From Actinomycetes bacterium (GTDB taxonomy: Bacteria; Actinomycetota; Actinomycetes; Actinomycetales; Cellulomonadaceae), in contig JAEWQZ010000015.1 in assembly GCA_023460255.1 (NCBI GenBank), positions 1-8,644 on the forward strand: 8,644 nucleotides of DNA, written 5' to 3'. The notes below the pieces were generated by a model. That model was not told the origin of the DNA. It was given only the letters and a program-made list of their open reading frames with translations, and did not search any database. A program made the translations under genes and the position numbers. Each line of letters starts with the position of its first letter. Position 1 is the first letter of the stretch. Shown piece after piece: positions 1-4,971 of this stretch.

Positions 1-11
1 GCGGCGTGCGG

Positions 12-17
12 TAGTGT
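12..17 (+). promoter_or_regulatory. Possible -10 box of the tRNA-Arg promoter
   Basis: TAGTGT fits the actinobacterial TANNNT -10 pattern and would place the transcription start about 6-7 bases before the tRNA 5' end at 31, a normal leader for a tRNA. The matching -35 box would lie outside the window, so only half of the promoter can be judged. Confidence 0.4.
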
Positions 18-30
18 TCTGCACCGTCCC

Positions 31-106
31 GCCCGAGTAGCTCAGCGGATAGAGCGTCTGCCTCCGGAGCAGAAGGTCGCAGGTTCGAGTCCTGTCTCGG
101 GCACCA
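31..106 (+). tRNA. tRNA-Arg (anticodon CCG)
   Basis: All four arms fold. The acceptor is GCCCGAG (31-37) with CTCGGGC (96-102). The D stem is GCTC (40-43) with GAGC (52-55). The anticodon stem is TCTGC (57-61) with GCAGA (69-73). The T stem is GCAGG (79-83) with CCTGT (91-95), with one G-U pair and a TTCGAGT loop. The 7-base anticodon loop CTCCGGA puts CCG at 64-66, which reads the Arg codon CGG. This codon is common in GC-rich genomes such as this one. The discriminator base is A103 and CCA (104-106) is encoded in the DNA. No second copy of the 3' half, which would mark an integrated element's attachment site, was seen in the window. Confidence 0.97.
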
Positions 107-120
107 CGGCTGGTTCCGGA

Positions 121-138
121 AAGTCACCGCGGTGACTT
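121..138. repeat. 18-bp perfect palindrome just after the tRNA
   Basis: AAGTCACCGCGGTGACTT is its own reverse complement over all 18 bases. It begins 14 bases after the tRNA CCA end. TCCGGA occurs on both sides (115-120 and 138-143), so the symmetry nearly continues outward. Without loop bases it suits a protein-binding site or cruciform better than a classic terminator, although as RNA it could fold with a small loop and assist tRNA 3' processing. Function is inferred only. Confidence 0.5.
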
Positions 139-163
139 CCGGAGAGTCGGCCAGCAGGACGAC

Positions 164-199
164 GAAGGAGCCCCGGACCACCAGGTCCGGGGCTCCTTC
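164..199. terminator. Strong terminator hairpin after tRNA-Arg (copy 1)
   Basis: A 16-bp uninterrupted stem, GAAGGAGCCCCGGACC (164-179) with GGTCCGGGGCTCCTTC (184-199), closes a four-base ACCA loop. There is no long T tract after it, which is common for actinobacterial terminators. It most likely ends the tRNA transcript. Being symmetric, it could also act on leftward transcription. Bases 169-199 recur exactly at 1732-1762 after the GNAT gene. Confidence 0.85.
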
Positions 200-324
200 A
201 CTTCGGCGGCGCCGGTCACCCCGGCTCTCCCAGGTTGGCGAGACTCGAGCGACGTCGTGCAGCCGATCCCGCATACGCCGAGTAGCCCCGCCGGGGCCTG
301 GCCGACGCCGCGGCCGGCGAGTGG

Positions 325-399
325 CCACGGCGCGCCCGGTCGCCGTGGTCGGCCCGCAACGCCGGGCACATCGCGCAGCTCGAGGCCGAGGGCCGGTGA
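325..399 (+). pseudogene. Possible remnant of a YdeI/OmdA-type protein
   Basis: This frame reads PRRARSPWSARN followed by AGHIAQLEAEGR and a TGA at 397-399. From memory, YdeI/OmpD-associated (OmdA) family proteins carry a conserved stretch of the form TPRR-x-x-S-x-WS-x-x-N-x-x-x-(V/I)-x-x-L-x-x-EGRM, and the match is close over roughly 25 residues. The stop falls where Met is usual. In the same frame upstream, a TAG at 283-285 interrupts the reading and no start or ribosome site is seen, so no working gene is present. The rest of 200-470 shows no other convincing coding signal. A chance match in GC-rich DNA is a real alternative. Confidence 0.25.
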
Positions 400-470
400 G
401 CCGCCGGGGCGCGCCGTCGGGCGGCAATTCCTCTCGCCCCGGGCGGGCACCAGGCATCACAGTGGGCTTC

Positions 471-1712
471 ATGCCTGCTGTGCCGACTGAGCAAACCGCG
501 CCGAACGCTTCCACCGTGCCCACCGTGCCCACCGCGCCGACGTGGACCGTCCTCACCGCGCCCGTCCCCAAGGACCTCGACGACCCCGAGGCGTGGGCGC
601 TGCACGGCGCCGGCCGCGTGTCCTACCAGCGAGAGATGGACACGTGGGGATACCCGGACCTCATGTACCCCTCGTGGTACCTGATCGCTGACCTCCAGCC
701 GCAGCCGTACTCGATCCGGCAGCTCCTCGTAGCGGTCCCCGCAGGGACCGAGAACCCGACCGCCGACGACGTCGTCGGTCTTGCGAAGATCGCGATGCCC
801 CTGCAGGACAACACCGGCGTCGCGCACGTCGAGCTGTACGTCGGCCCCGCGCACACGGGCCAGGGCGTCGGCACCGCCCTGCTCGCGGCGATCGAGGAGG
901 TCGCTGCGGAACACGGGCGCACCTCGATCCTCGCCTACAGCACGCACACCGGGGAGCCGCCCGCCGGCACCCCCGGGGTGCTCGAGCCGCCGACGGGGTC
1001 GGGCCGGATCGACCCGGGCGCGACCGCCGTCCGGATCGCCCGCCGCCGCGGCTACGAGCTCGAGCAGGCCGAGCGGTACAGCCTCCTGCGCCTGCCGGTG
1101 GCCGAGGAGCTGCTCGACCGGCTCCAGGCAGAGGCGGCGGCCCGGGCCGGTAAGGAGTACCGCCTCGTGTCCTGGACCGGCCGGGCGCCCGACGAGTGGG
1201 TCGACCAGGTGGCCGTGCTGGAGACCCGGATGAGCACCGACGCCCCGAGCGCCGGCCTCGACCTCGCCGAGGCCACCTGGGACGCCGACCGCGTGCGGAG
1301 CTGGGAGCGCGAGACACACGAGTCCCAGCACGAGTTCTCGATCGTCGCCGCCGAGCACGTGCCGACCGGCACGCTGGCCGCGTTCACCGTGCTCCGCTGG
1401 CCCGTGGACCACGAGCCGATCGTCTTCCAGGAGGACACCCTGGTGCTTCGCGAGCACCGCGGCCGCCGGCTCGGCATGCTCGTCAAGACGGAGAACATCC
1501 GCCGGCTCCGCGAGTTGCGGCCGGGCGCGCTGCGCATACACACATGGAACGCGGAGGAGAACTCCTTCATGCTCGCGATCAACGTGGCCCTCGGCTTCCG
1601 GCCGGTCGGGGTCATCGGCGGCTGGCAGAAGCGCACCGGCCCTGCCCCGGCCGAGGTCTCGGATTCCGCGCAGGAGGCCGAGCCGGTGCCGGCGCAGGGC
1701 GCCGGGGCCTGA
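471..1712 (+). CDS. Tandem-GNAT N-acetyltransferase
   Basis: The 413-residue protein has two GNAT (GCN5-related) folds, which transfer an acetyl group from acetyl-CoA to an amine. The substrate cannot be told from sequence. The first domain (about residues 27-210) carries the acetyl-CoA pyrophosphate loop TGQGVGTALL at 129-138. The second (about 228-388) carries HRGRRLGMLVK at 329-339 and ends with WNAEENSFMLAINVALGF, the usual last strand-helix region of the fold. Residues 1-25 are Pro/Thr-rich, and the C-terminal 25 are Ala/Glu/Pro-rich and probably disordered. Two-domain GNATs of this length are common in actinomycetes; mycothiol synthase has this architecture, but I see no reason to call this one MshD. 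The ATG at 471 is chosen because reading further back runs through the tRNA terminator. No clear ribosome site precedes it, and an in-frame GTG at 462 is the alternative. It appears to be a single-gene unit, bounded by the two copies of the same terminator core. Confidence 0.88.
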   Translation: MPAVPTEQTAPNASTVPTVPTAPTWTVLTAPVPKDLDDPEAWALHGAGRVSYQREMDTWGYPDLMYPSWYLIADLQPQPYSIRQLLVAVPAGTENPTADDVVGLAKIAMPLQDNTGVAHVELYVGPAHTGQGVGTALLAAIEEVAAEHGRTSILAYSTHTGEPPAGTPGVLEPPTGSGRIDPGATAVRIARRRGYELEQAERYSLLRLPVAEELLDRLQAEAAARAGKEYRLVSWTGRAPDEWVDQVAVLETRMSTDAPSAGLDLAEATWDADRVRSWERETHESQHEFSIVAAEHVPTGTLAAFTVLRWPVDHEPIVFQEDTLVLREHRGRRLGMLVKTENIRRLRELRPGALRIHTWNAEENSFMLAINVALGFRPVGVIGGWQKRTGPAPAEVSDSAQEAEPVPAQGAGA

Positions 1713-1731
1713 GGGCCGCCCGTGGGCGCAT

Positions 1732-1762
1732 AGCCCCGGACCACCAGGTCCGGGGCTCCTTC
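1732..1762. terminator. Terminator hairpin after the GNAT gene (copy 2)
   Basis: An 11-bp stem, AGCCCCGGACC (1732-1742) with GGTCCGGGGCT (1747-1757), closes an ACCA loop 20 bases after the GNAT stop. The 31 bases are identical to 169-199, including the CTCCTTC that forms the outer stem in copy 1. Here the left arm lacks the matching GAAGG, so the stem is shorter. It is followed at once by a second hairpin, GCTTCGTC (1763-1770) with GACGAAGC (1777-1784). Confidence 0.85.
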
Positions 1763-1849
1763 GCTTCGTCAGCGCGGACGAAGCCGGCCATTCCGCCCGA
1801 CGGCAGCCGAGCTGCGCCGACCCGGACTCCGTCCGGGCCCGTCGCGGGC
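1763..1849. repeat. Cluster of small hairpins in the GNAT-bldC intergenic region
   Basis: Three further inverted repeats follow the GNAT terminator. They are GCTTCGTC with GACGAAGC (1763-1770 and 1777-1784), CCCGGAC with GTCCGGG (1821-1827 and 1831-1837, loop TCC), and GCCCG with CGGGC (1837-1841 and 1845-1849). No open frame here has supporting features. The stretch probably only adds structure to the 3' end of the rightward transcript. Short GC-rich hairpins also arise by chance in such DNA. Confidence 0.45.
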
Positions 1850-1872
1850 GTGCACGCGGTGCGGGCGCACGA

Positions 1873-1904
1873 ACGTGAGCCCCCGGGTGCCCGGGGGCTC
1901 ACGT
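1873..1904. terminator. Bidirectional terminator between GNAT and bldC genes
   Basis: An almost loop-free hairpin: ACGTGAGCCCCCGGG (1873-1887) pairs with CCCGGGGGCTCACGT (1890-1904), 15 bp around a TG. The innermost pair would open to give a four-base loop. It lies between convergent genes, so it can back up termination of the GNAT transcript and also stop the leftward bldC transcript. Confidence 0.75.
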
Positions 1905-1943
1905 CGGTTGGACTGTCGGTCCCCCACCACCGGACCAGCCCGG

Positions 1944-1980
1944 CCTCACGGCGCGGCGCCGAGGCGCGCGACCCGTGAGG
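1944..1980 (-). terminator. Hairpin downstream of bldC
   Basis: CCTCACGG (1944-1951) pairs with CCGTGAGG (1973-1980). The 21-base loop region is itself GC-rich and self-complementary. It starts about 25 bases after the stop of the leftward bldC-like gene, a good place for its terminator. No T tract follows on the minus strand. Confidence 0.5.
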
Positions 1981-2004
1981 AGTCGTGTGCCGAGCTCGAG
2001 CTGG

Positions 2005-2235
2005 TCAGAACTCGGTGTCGCGCGGCTGCGGGATGCCGGTGAGCAGGCTGCGCACCTCGGCCTCGCTGTACCGGCGGTGCCCGCCGAGCGTGCGGATGGC
2101 CGAGAGCTTGCCCGCCTTGGCCCACCGCGTCACGGTCTTCGGGTCGACGCGGAACATGCTCGCGACCTCCGAAGGCGTGAGCAGTGCACCGGGCGTCTCG
2201 GTACGGTTGACCCTGGCTGGAGTCTGAGGCGACAT
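2005..2235 (-). CDS. bldC: BldC-like small MerR-type DNA-binding protein
   Basis: This 76-residue protein is almost entirely one winged-helix DNA-binding domain. It has LLTPSEVASMF (18-28), the recognition helix VDPKTVTRWAKAGKL (30-44), and the wing IRTLGGHRRYSEAEVRSLL (47-65). The series matches Streptomyces BldC (about 68 residues) nearly residue for residue as I remember it. BldC-type proteins lack the effector domain and coiled coil of classic MerR regulators. They are known to bind DNA direct repeats head to tail, and BldC controls developmental timing in Streptomyces. In a non-sporulating actinomycete the regulon would differ. The start is ATG at 2235 because AAGGAG (minus strand, 2246-2241) sits five bases upstream, and because the open frame before it (53 more residues) has no family resemblance. 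It is transcribed alone, divergently from the SRPBCC gene. Confidence 0.93.
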   Translation of the reverse strand: MSPQTPARVNRTETPGALLTPSEVASMFRVDPKTVTRWAKAGKLSAIRTLGGHRRYSEAEVRSLLTGIPQPRDTEF

Positions 2236-2608
2236 CTGCGCTCCTTGTCGTTCGGTCCGCCCGGCCGACCTCGTGGGTCCCGTGGCTTTGCGTCCCCACT
2301 TCGCAGTGGGTTTGCCCTTCTCGCTGACATGGACAGGCTGCCACAAATCCGGACATCCGACAAAGGACTCAGCGGTCCAGACGGGAAGAATCACCCGTTC
2401 GGCACAACCGTCTCACCCGTGCGGCCCAACGCCCGTCACCCGACCGGCGCACCGGCGGGGGCCGCCCCGGGGCGCGCACCCGGCGGCCGGCGCTCGACGC
2501 GCGGGGCCCGGGGACCCGACCTACCGTGGACGGACAGCCGACCGAGCTGCCGTCACCGAGCGGCCGACACCCATCGGCCGGGCCGACGGCCAACACCAAG
2601 GAGGCCAC
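2236..2608. promoter_or_regulatory. Divergent control region between bldC and the SRPBCC gene
   Basis: These 373 bases hold no convincing gene and must carry the promoters of both neighbours. Next to bldC is its ribosome site. At 2295-2310, CCCACT-TCGC-AGTGGG forms a six-bp hairpin in the bldC leader. At 2326-2362, four GACA motifs lie in two pairs. At the right end, TACCGT at 2522-2527 is a possible -10 box for the SRPBCC gene, but I found no -35 at proper spacing. I could not place a convincing promoter for bldC. Confidence 0.5.
2326..2362. repeat. Paired GACA direct repeats upstream of bldC
   Basis: GACA starts at 2326, 2332, 2352 and 2359, giving two pairs (spacing 6 and 7) about one-and-a-quarter helical turns apart from pair end to pair start. 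This is one of the less GC-rich stretches of the window. BldC is known to bind direct repeats, so an autoregulatory operator is conceivable. A four-base motif is short, and chance is not excluded. Confidence 0.3.
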
Positions 2609-3058
2609 ATGCCGACCATCGAGCAGTCCATCGACGTCGACGTTCCCGTGAGCACGGCGTACAACCAGTGGACGCAGTTCGAGTCCTTCCCGGAGTTCAT
2701 GGGCGGCGTCGAGCGCATCCACCAGCTCACGGACACCCTCACGCACTGGAAGACCTCGGTGGGTGGCGTCGAGCGCGAGTTCGACGCGGAGATCACCGAG
2801 CAGCACCCGGACGAGCGCGTCGCCTGGCGCAGCATCGACGGGACGACCCACGCGGGCGTCGTCACCTTCCACCGGCTCTCCGAGTCGACCACGCGCGTCA
2901 TGGTGCAGATCGACTGGGAGACCGAGTCGCTCGCCGAGAAGGCCGGTGCCGCCGTGGGCGTGGACGACATGCAGGTGAAGCGGGACCTCAGCCGCTTCAA
3001 GGAGTTCATCGAGGCCCGCGGCACCGAGACGGGCGCCTGGCGGGGCGACGTTCACTGA
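2609..3058 (+). CDS. SRPBCC / polyketide cyclase-dehydrase family protein
   Basis: This 149-residue cytoplasmic protein has the START-like SRPBCC fold, a helix-grip barrel with a hydrophobic cavity for lipids, polyketides or similar ligands. It opens with the usual first strand and helix, IEQSIDVDVPVSTAYNQW (4-21), followed by FESFPEFMGGVERI (24-37). Next come GGVEREFDAEITEQHPDERVAW (52-73) and the strand THAGVVTFHRL (80-90). It ends in the long C-terminal helix DLSRFKEFIEARG (126-138) and GAWRG (142-146). This whole pattern belongs to a widespread actinobacterial cyclase/dehydrase-type subfamily whose ligand is unknown. ATG at 2609 follows AAGGAGG (2598-2604) by four bases, the best ribosome site in the window. 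The open frame upstream of it is not conserved-looking. There is no signal peptide. No polyketide genes lie nearby, so the cyclase name is a family label and not a proven reaction. Confidence 0.92.
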   Translation: MPTIEQSIDVDVPVSTAYNQWTQFESFPEFMGGVERIHQLTDTLTHWKTSVGGVEREFDAEITEQHPDERVAWRSIDGTTHAGVVTFHRLSESTTRVMVQIDWETESLAEKAGAAVGVDDMQVKRDLSRFKEFIEARGTETGAWRGDVH

Positions 3059-3074
3059 CGCTCCGGAACTCGTA

Positions 3075-3134
3075 ACGTTCTACGCGCAAGGGACGAACGT
3101 CCCAACCCTTGTCACGCGCGGCCAGAAGGGACGA
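3075..3134. promoter_or_regulatory. Nested inverted and direct repeats before the SARP gene
   Basis: In this 114-base gap, GGGACGAACGTCCC (3090-3103) is a near-perfect inverted repeat. It sits inside a second one, CAAGGG (3087-3092) with CCCTTG (3106-3111), and ACGTTC (3075-3080) is the inverse of GAACGT (3095-3100). In addition AAGGGACGA occurs twice in the same orientation, at 3088-3096 and 3126-3134. The sites surround and overlap the proposed promoter, as expected for an operator. The SARP itself, or another regulator, could bind here. Confidence 0.5.
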
Positions 3135-3138
3135 CAGT
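3109..3138 (+). promoter_or_regulatory. Candidate promoter of the SARP gene
   Basis: A -35-like TTGTCA (3109-3114) and a -10-like GACAGT (3133-3138, fitting NANNNT) are separated by 18 bases. Transcription would start near 3145, leaving a leader of about 28 bases before the ATG at 3173. The second copy of AAGGGACGA (3126-3134) overlaps the spacer and the -10 box. Confidence 0.45.
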
Positions 3139-3172
3139 ATCTCCCTGGTGTGCACGCACCGAGGGGGAGCCG

Positions 3173-3973
3173 ATGGCTGGGTCCGTGCGGGCTGCAGGGG
3201 GCGACGCGAGCGAGAGGGCTCGCGGGCCCGCTGCCCCGCCGGCGCGCGCGCCGGAGCCGGCGGGTCCACCGCGCAGCGTGCGGCTGCTCGGCGGGTTCGA
3301 GCTCCGCGTCGCGGGGGCCGTCGTGACGGTCCCCGCGGCGCTCCAGCGTGCCGTCGCCTACCTCTGCCTGCGCGGGGCGTGCGGACGCAGCCGCCTCGCG
3401 GGGACGCTCTGGCCCGACGCCACCGAGCTACGCGCCCTCGCCAACCTGCGCACCGGCATCTGGCGGCTCAACCGGGTCGCCCCCGGCGTCGTGGTGGCCC
3501 GGCACGACACCCTCGCGCTCACCGACGGCGTCACTGTCGACGTCGCACGCCTGCAGCACGACGCCCGGGCCCTCCTCCAGGGCTCGGCACCCTCCTCCAC
3601 CGGTGCGACCGAGCGGTACGTCGAAGGCGACCTGCTGCCCGACTGGCCCGACGAGTGGCTGACGGTGGACCGCGAGCGACTGCGCCAGCTGCGGCTGCAC
3701 GTGCTCGAGGCCCTCGCCGGACGGCTGACCGCTGACGGGCTCTACGGCATGGCGCTGGAGACGGCGCTCGCCGCGCTCCAGGCGGACCCGCTGCGCGAGA
3801 GTGCCCACCGCGCCGTCATCCGGGTCCACCTCGCGGAGGGCAACCTTGCGGAGGCGGTGCACGCGTACCGCCGGTGCCGTGCGCTCCTCGCCCGCGAGAT
3901 CGGCGTGGCGCCGTCGCCCGAGACGAGGGCCCTCGCCGACGCCCTCCCCCGGGCTCTCCTTGCGACCGGCTGA
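3173..3973 (+). CDS. Minimal SARP-family transcriptional regulator (OmpR-type wHTH + BTAD)
   Basis: The 266-residue protein is a DNA-binding activator of the AfsR/SARP type. Residues 1-33 are an Ala/Pro/Arg-rich lead. A winged-helix OmpR-like domain spans about 35-119, with VRLLGGFELRVAG (36-48), LAGTLWPDA (75-83) and the recognition-helix region LANLRTGIWRLNR (89-101). The bacterial transcriptional activation domain (TPR-like helices) spans about 125-256, with EGDLLPDWPDEWL (151-163), LRQLRLHVLEALA (170-182), DPLRESAHRAVIRVHLAEGN (205-224) and AYRRCRALLAREIGVAPSPET (231-251). It stops there, so it lacks the NB-ARC ATPase and sensor repeats of full-length AfsR. Stand-alone SARPs commonly activate a neighbouring gene cluster. 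GAGGGGGAG (3161-3169) lies just before the ATG at 3173 and supports this start. The stop is only 16 bases from the stop of the convergent operon, and no terminator hairpin separates them. Control of that operon is an inference from position alone. Confidence 0.92.
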   Translation: MAGSVRAAGGDASERARGPAAPPARAPEPAGPPRSVRLLGGFELRVAGAVVTVPAALQRAVAYLCLRGACGRSRLAGTLWPDATELRALANLRTGIWRLNRVAPGVVVARHDTLALTDGVTVDVARLQHDARALLQGSAPSSTGATERYVEGDLLPDWPDEWLTVDRERLRQLRLHVLEALAGRLTADGLYGMALETALAALQADPLRESAHRAVIRVHLAEGNLAEAVHAYRRCRALLAREIGVAPSPETRALADALPRALLATG

Positions 3974-3989
3974 GCCACGCCTGGCGACC

Positions 3990-4304
3990 TCAGGCGCCGG
4001 GCTGCGCAGGCCGGGACGACCTGACCCGCTCCGTCGTCTCCCGCAGGGCTGTCAGCACCTGCGCGCGCAGGCGGTCGGCAGGGTCGGGCGCCTCCGCGAA
4101 CCCCCGTCGGAGCACCTCCGCCTCCGCCTCCGCGGCGGCCCGGACGGCGGCGTCGTCCGAGGTCAGACGCCCGGCGAGGTCCGACGCCGCCCGCCCTGCC
4201 TCGGCGAGCGCCGCGACCAGTCGCCGGGGGTCCGCCAGCAGCTCGGCGGCCGTGCACCCGGCGCGGGCCGCCAGCCAGGTGACCCCGGGCCCGTGGTCAG
4301 CCAT
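3990..4304 (-). CDS. Small Ala-rich helical protein of unknown function
   Basis: This 104-residue protein is the last gene of the leftward operon. I do not recognise a family. It is rich in Ala, Arg, Glu and Leu and looks almost wholly alpha-helical; LVAALAEAGRAASDLAGRL and AVRAAAEAEAEVLRRGF are typical amphipathic stretches. A hydrophilic Arg/Ser/Pro tail ends it. There is no signal peptide and no membrane segment. Its ATG (4304) overlaps the end of the LRR gene by eight bases (ATGGCTGA), the start lacks a strong ribosome site, and translational coupling is likely. Third codon positions are nearly all G or C, supporting real coding. The frame is open 48 codons further back, but that part lies inside the LRR gene and looks unlike protein. 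A small adaptor, chaperone or immunity partner for the large protein is possible, but nothing in the sequence proves it. Confidence 0.7.
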   Translation of the reverse strand: MADHGPGVTWLAARAGCTAAELLADPRRLVAALAEAGRAASDLAGRLTSDDAAVRAAAEAEAEVLRRGFAEAPDPADRLRAQVLTALRETTERVRSSRPAQPGA

Positions 4305-4971
4305 TCGCCCGGTTCCGTCCCGACAGGAGAGCGCGCAGACCCTCCGGCGACCGTAGGGCCGATCGCAGCTCTGGAGGAGAGACGACCGGGTGCCCCGCCT
4401 CAGGCGCGTCGCTGTCCCCGAGGCCGGTCCAGGCAACCCGCAACCCACGCGCGTCCCGGTACGCGACGGCGGACCAGCCCTCGTGCTGGATGGCGCGGCA
4501 CAGCTCCCAGGTCTCCTCGTCGTCGAGCTGCACCTGGACCCGCGCAGCCAGGACGTCGCGGGCCCAGGCGTACGCGGCGGAGCTCAACGGGTTGCCGCGC
4601 AGGTCGACGGACTGGAGCGAGCCGAGCCCGCCTAGCTCCCTGATCTCGACCACCCGGTTGCCGCGGAGTCCGAGGACCTGGACCTCGAGCGTCTCGACCC
4701 AACCGATCTCCGTCAGTGCCGAGTACTCGATCGCCAGGACCCGCAGTCGCCCGAGGGTCGCAAGGGCTGACCAGTCGGCGATGTCGGAGCCGATGAGCGA
4801 GAGCGTCGCCAGGGCACCGAAGGACTGGATGCCCGCCAGCCCGCGGGCGTGCATGACGACCAGGTCGGTCACGTCGGCCGGCGCCGATCCGGTCTCGAGG
4901 GCGCCGATCTGCACGAGCTCGGCCATCGCCTGCTCCAGCGCCGGGTCCATCGTCTGTCGCCTCTCTGTCAT
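4297..4971 (-). CDS. Leucine-rich-repeat protein in the eCIS-type operon
   Basis: The 224-residue protein is probably cytoplasmic, with no signal peptide or membrane segment. About residues 34-130 hold four to five leucine-rich repeats of roughly 21-23 residues, visible as VTDLVVMHARGL, LATLSLIGSDIADW, LRVLAIEYSALTEI, VQVLGLRGNRVVEI and LQSVDLRGNPLSS, close to the LxxLxLxxNxL pattern. LRR arcs bind other proteins. A C-terminal part (about 145-224) begins LDDEETWELCRAIQHEGW, contains a strand-like VAYRDARGLRVAW, and matches nothing I can name. The ATG at 4971 overlaps the upstream stop as ATGA, so its ribosomes probably come from the large gene. ATG at 4950, seven codons later, is an alternative, with GAGG about nine bases before it. 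Its position suggests a partner of the large protein (assembly factor, cargo adaptor or immunity protein). That role is inference. Confidence 0.85.
   Translation of the reverse strand: MTERRQTMDPALEQAMAELVQIGALETGSAPADVTDLVVMHARGLAGIQSFGALATLSLIGSDIADWSALATLGRLRVLAIEYSALTEIGWVETLEVQVLGLRGNRVVEIRELGGLGSLQSVDLRGNPLSSAAYAWARDVLAARVQVQLDDEETWELCRAIQHEGWSAVAYRDARGLRVAWTGLGDSDAPEAGHPVVSPPELRSALRSPEGLRALLSGRNRANG

Noticed and set aside
31..106. Attachment site for a mobile element at the tRNA
   Set aside because: No direct repeat of the tRNA 3' end was seen in the window, and there is no integrase gene.
132..470. Extension of the GNAT gene back to ATG 132
   Set aside because: It would translate the tRNA terminator hairpin and yields an Arg/Ser-rich sequence with no GNAT resemblance.
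257..490. 77-codon plus-strand open frame after the tRNA
   Set aside because: Pro/Arg/Gly-rich with no ribosome site or recognisable motif; it overlaps the GNAT start.
216..1541. Minus-strand open frame of 441 codons opposite the GNAT gene
   Set aside because: A shadow frame of GC-rich coding DNA. It is Gly/Arg/Pro-rich without domain features, while the opposite strand encodes two clear GNAT domains.
2236..2394. 53-residue N-terminal extension of the BldC-like protein
   Set aside because: BldC proteins are about 70 residues, and AAGGAG sits exactly before the internal ATG at 2235.
2273..2608. 112-residue N-terminal extension of the SRPBCC protein
   Set aside because: It is not domain-like, and AAGGAGG directly precedes the ATG at 2609.
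3971..4020. Terminator between the convergent SARP gene and operon
   Set aside because: Only four-base complementary stretches were found; nothing forms a convincing hairpin.
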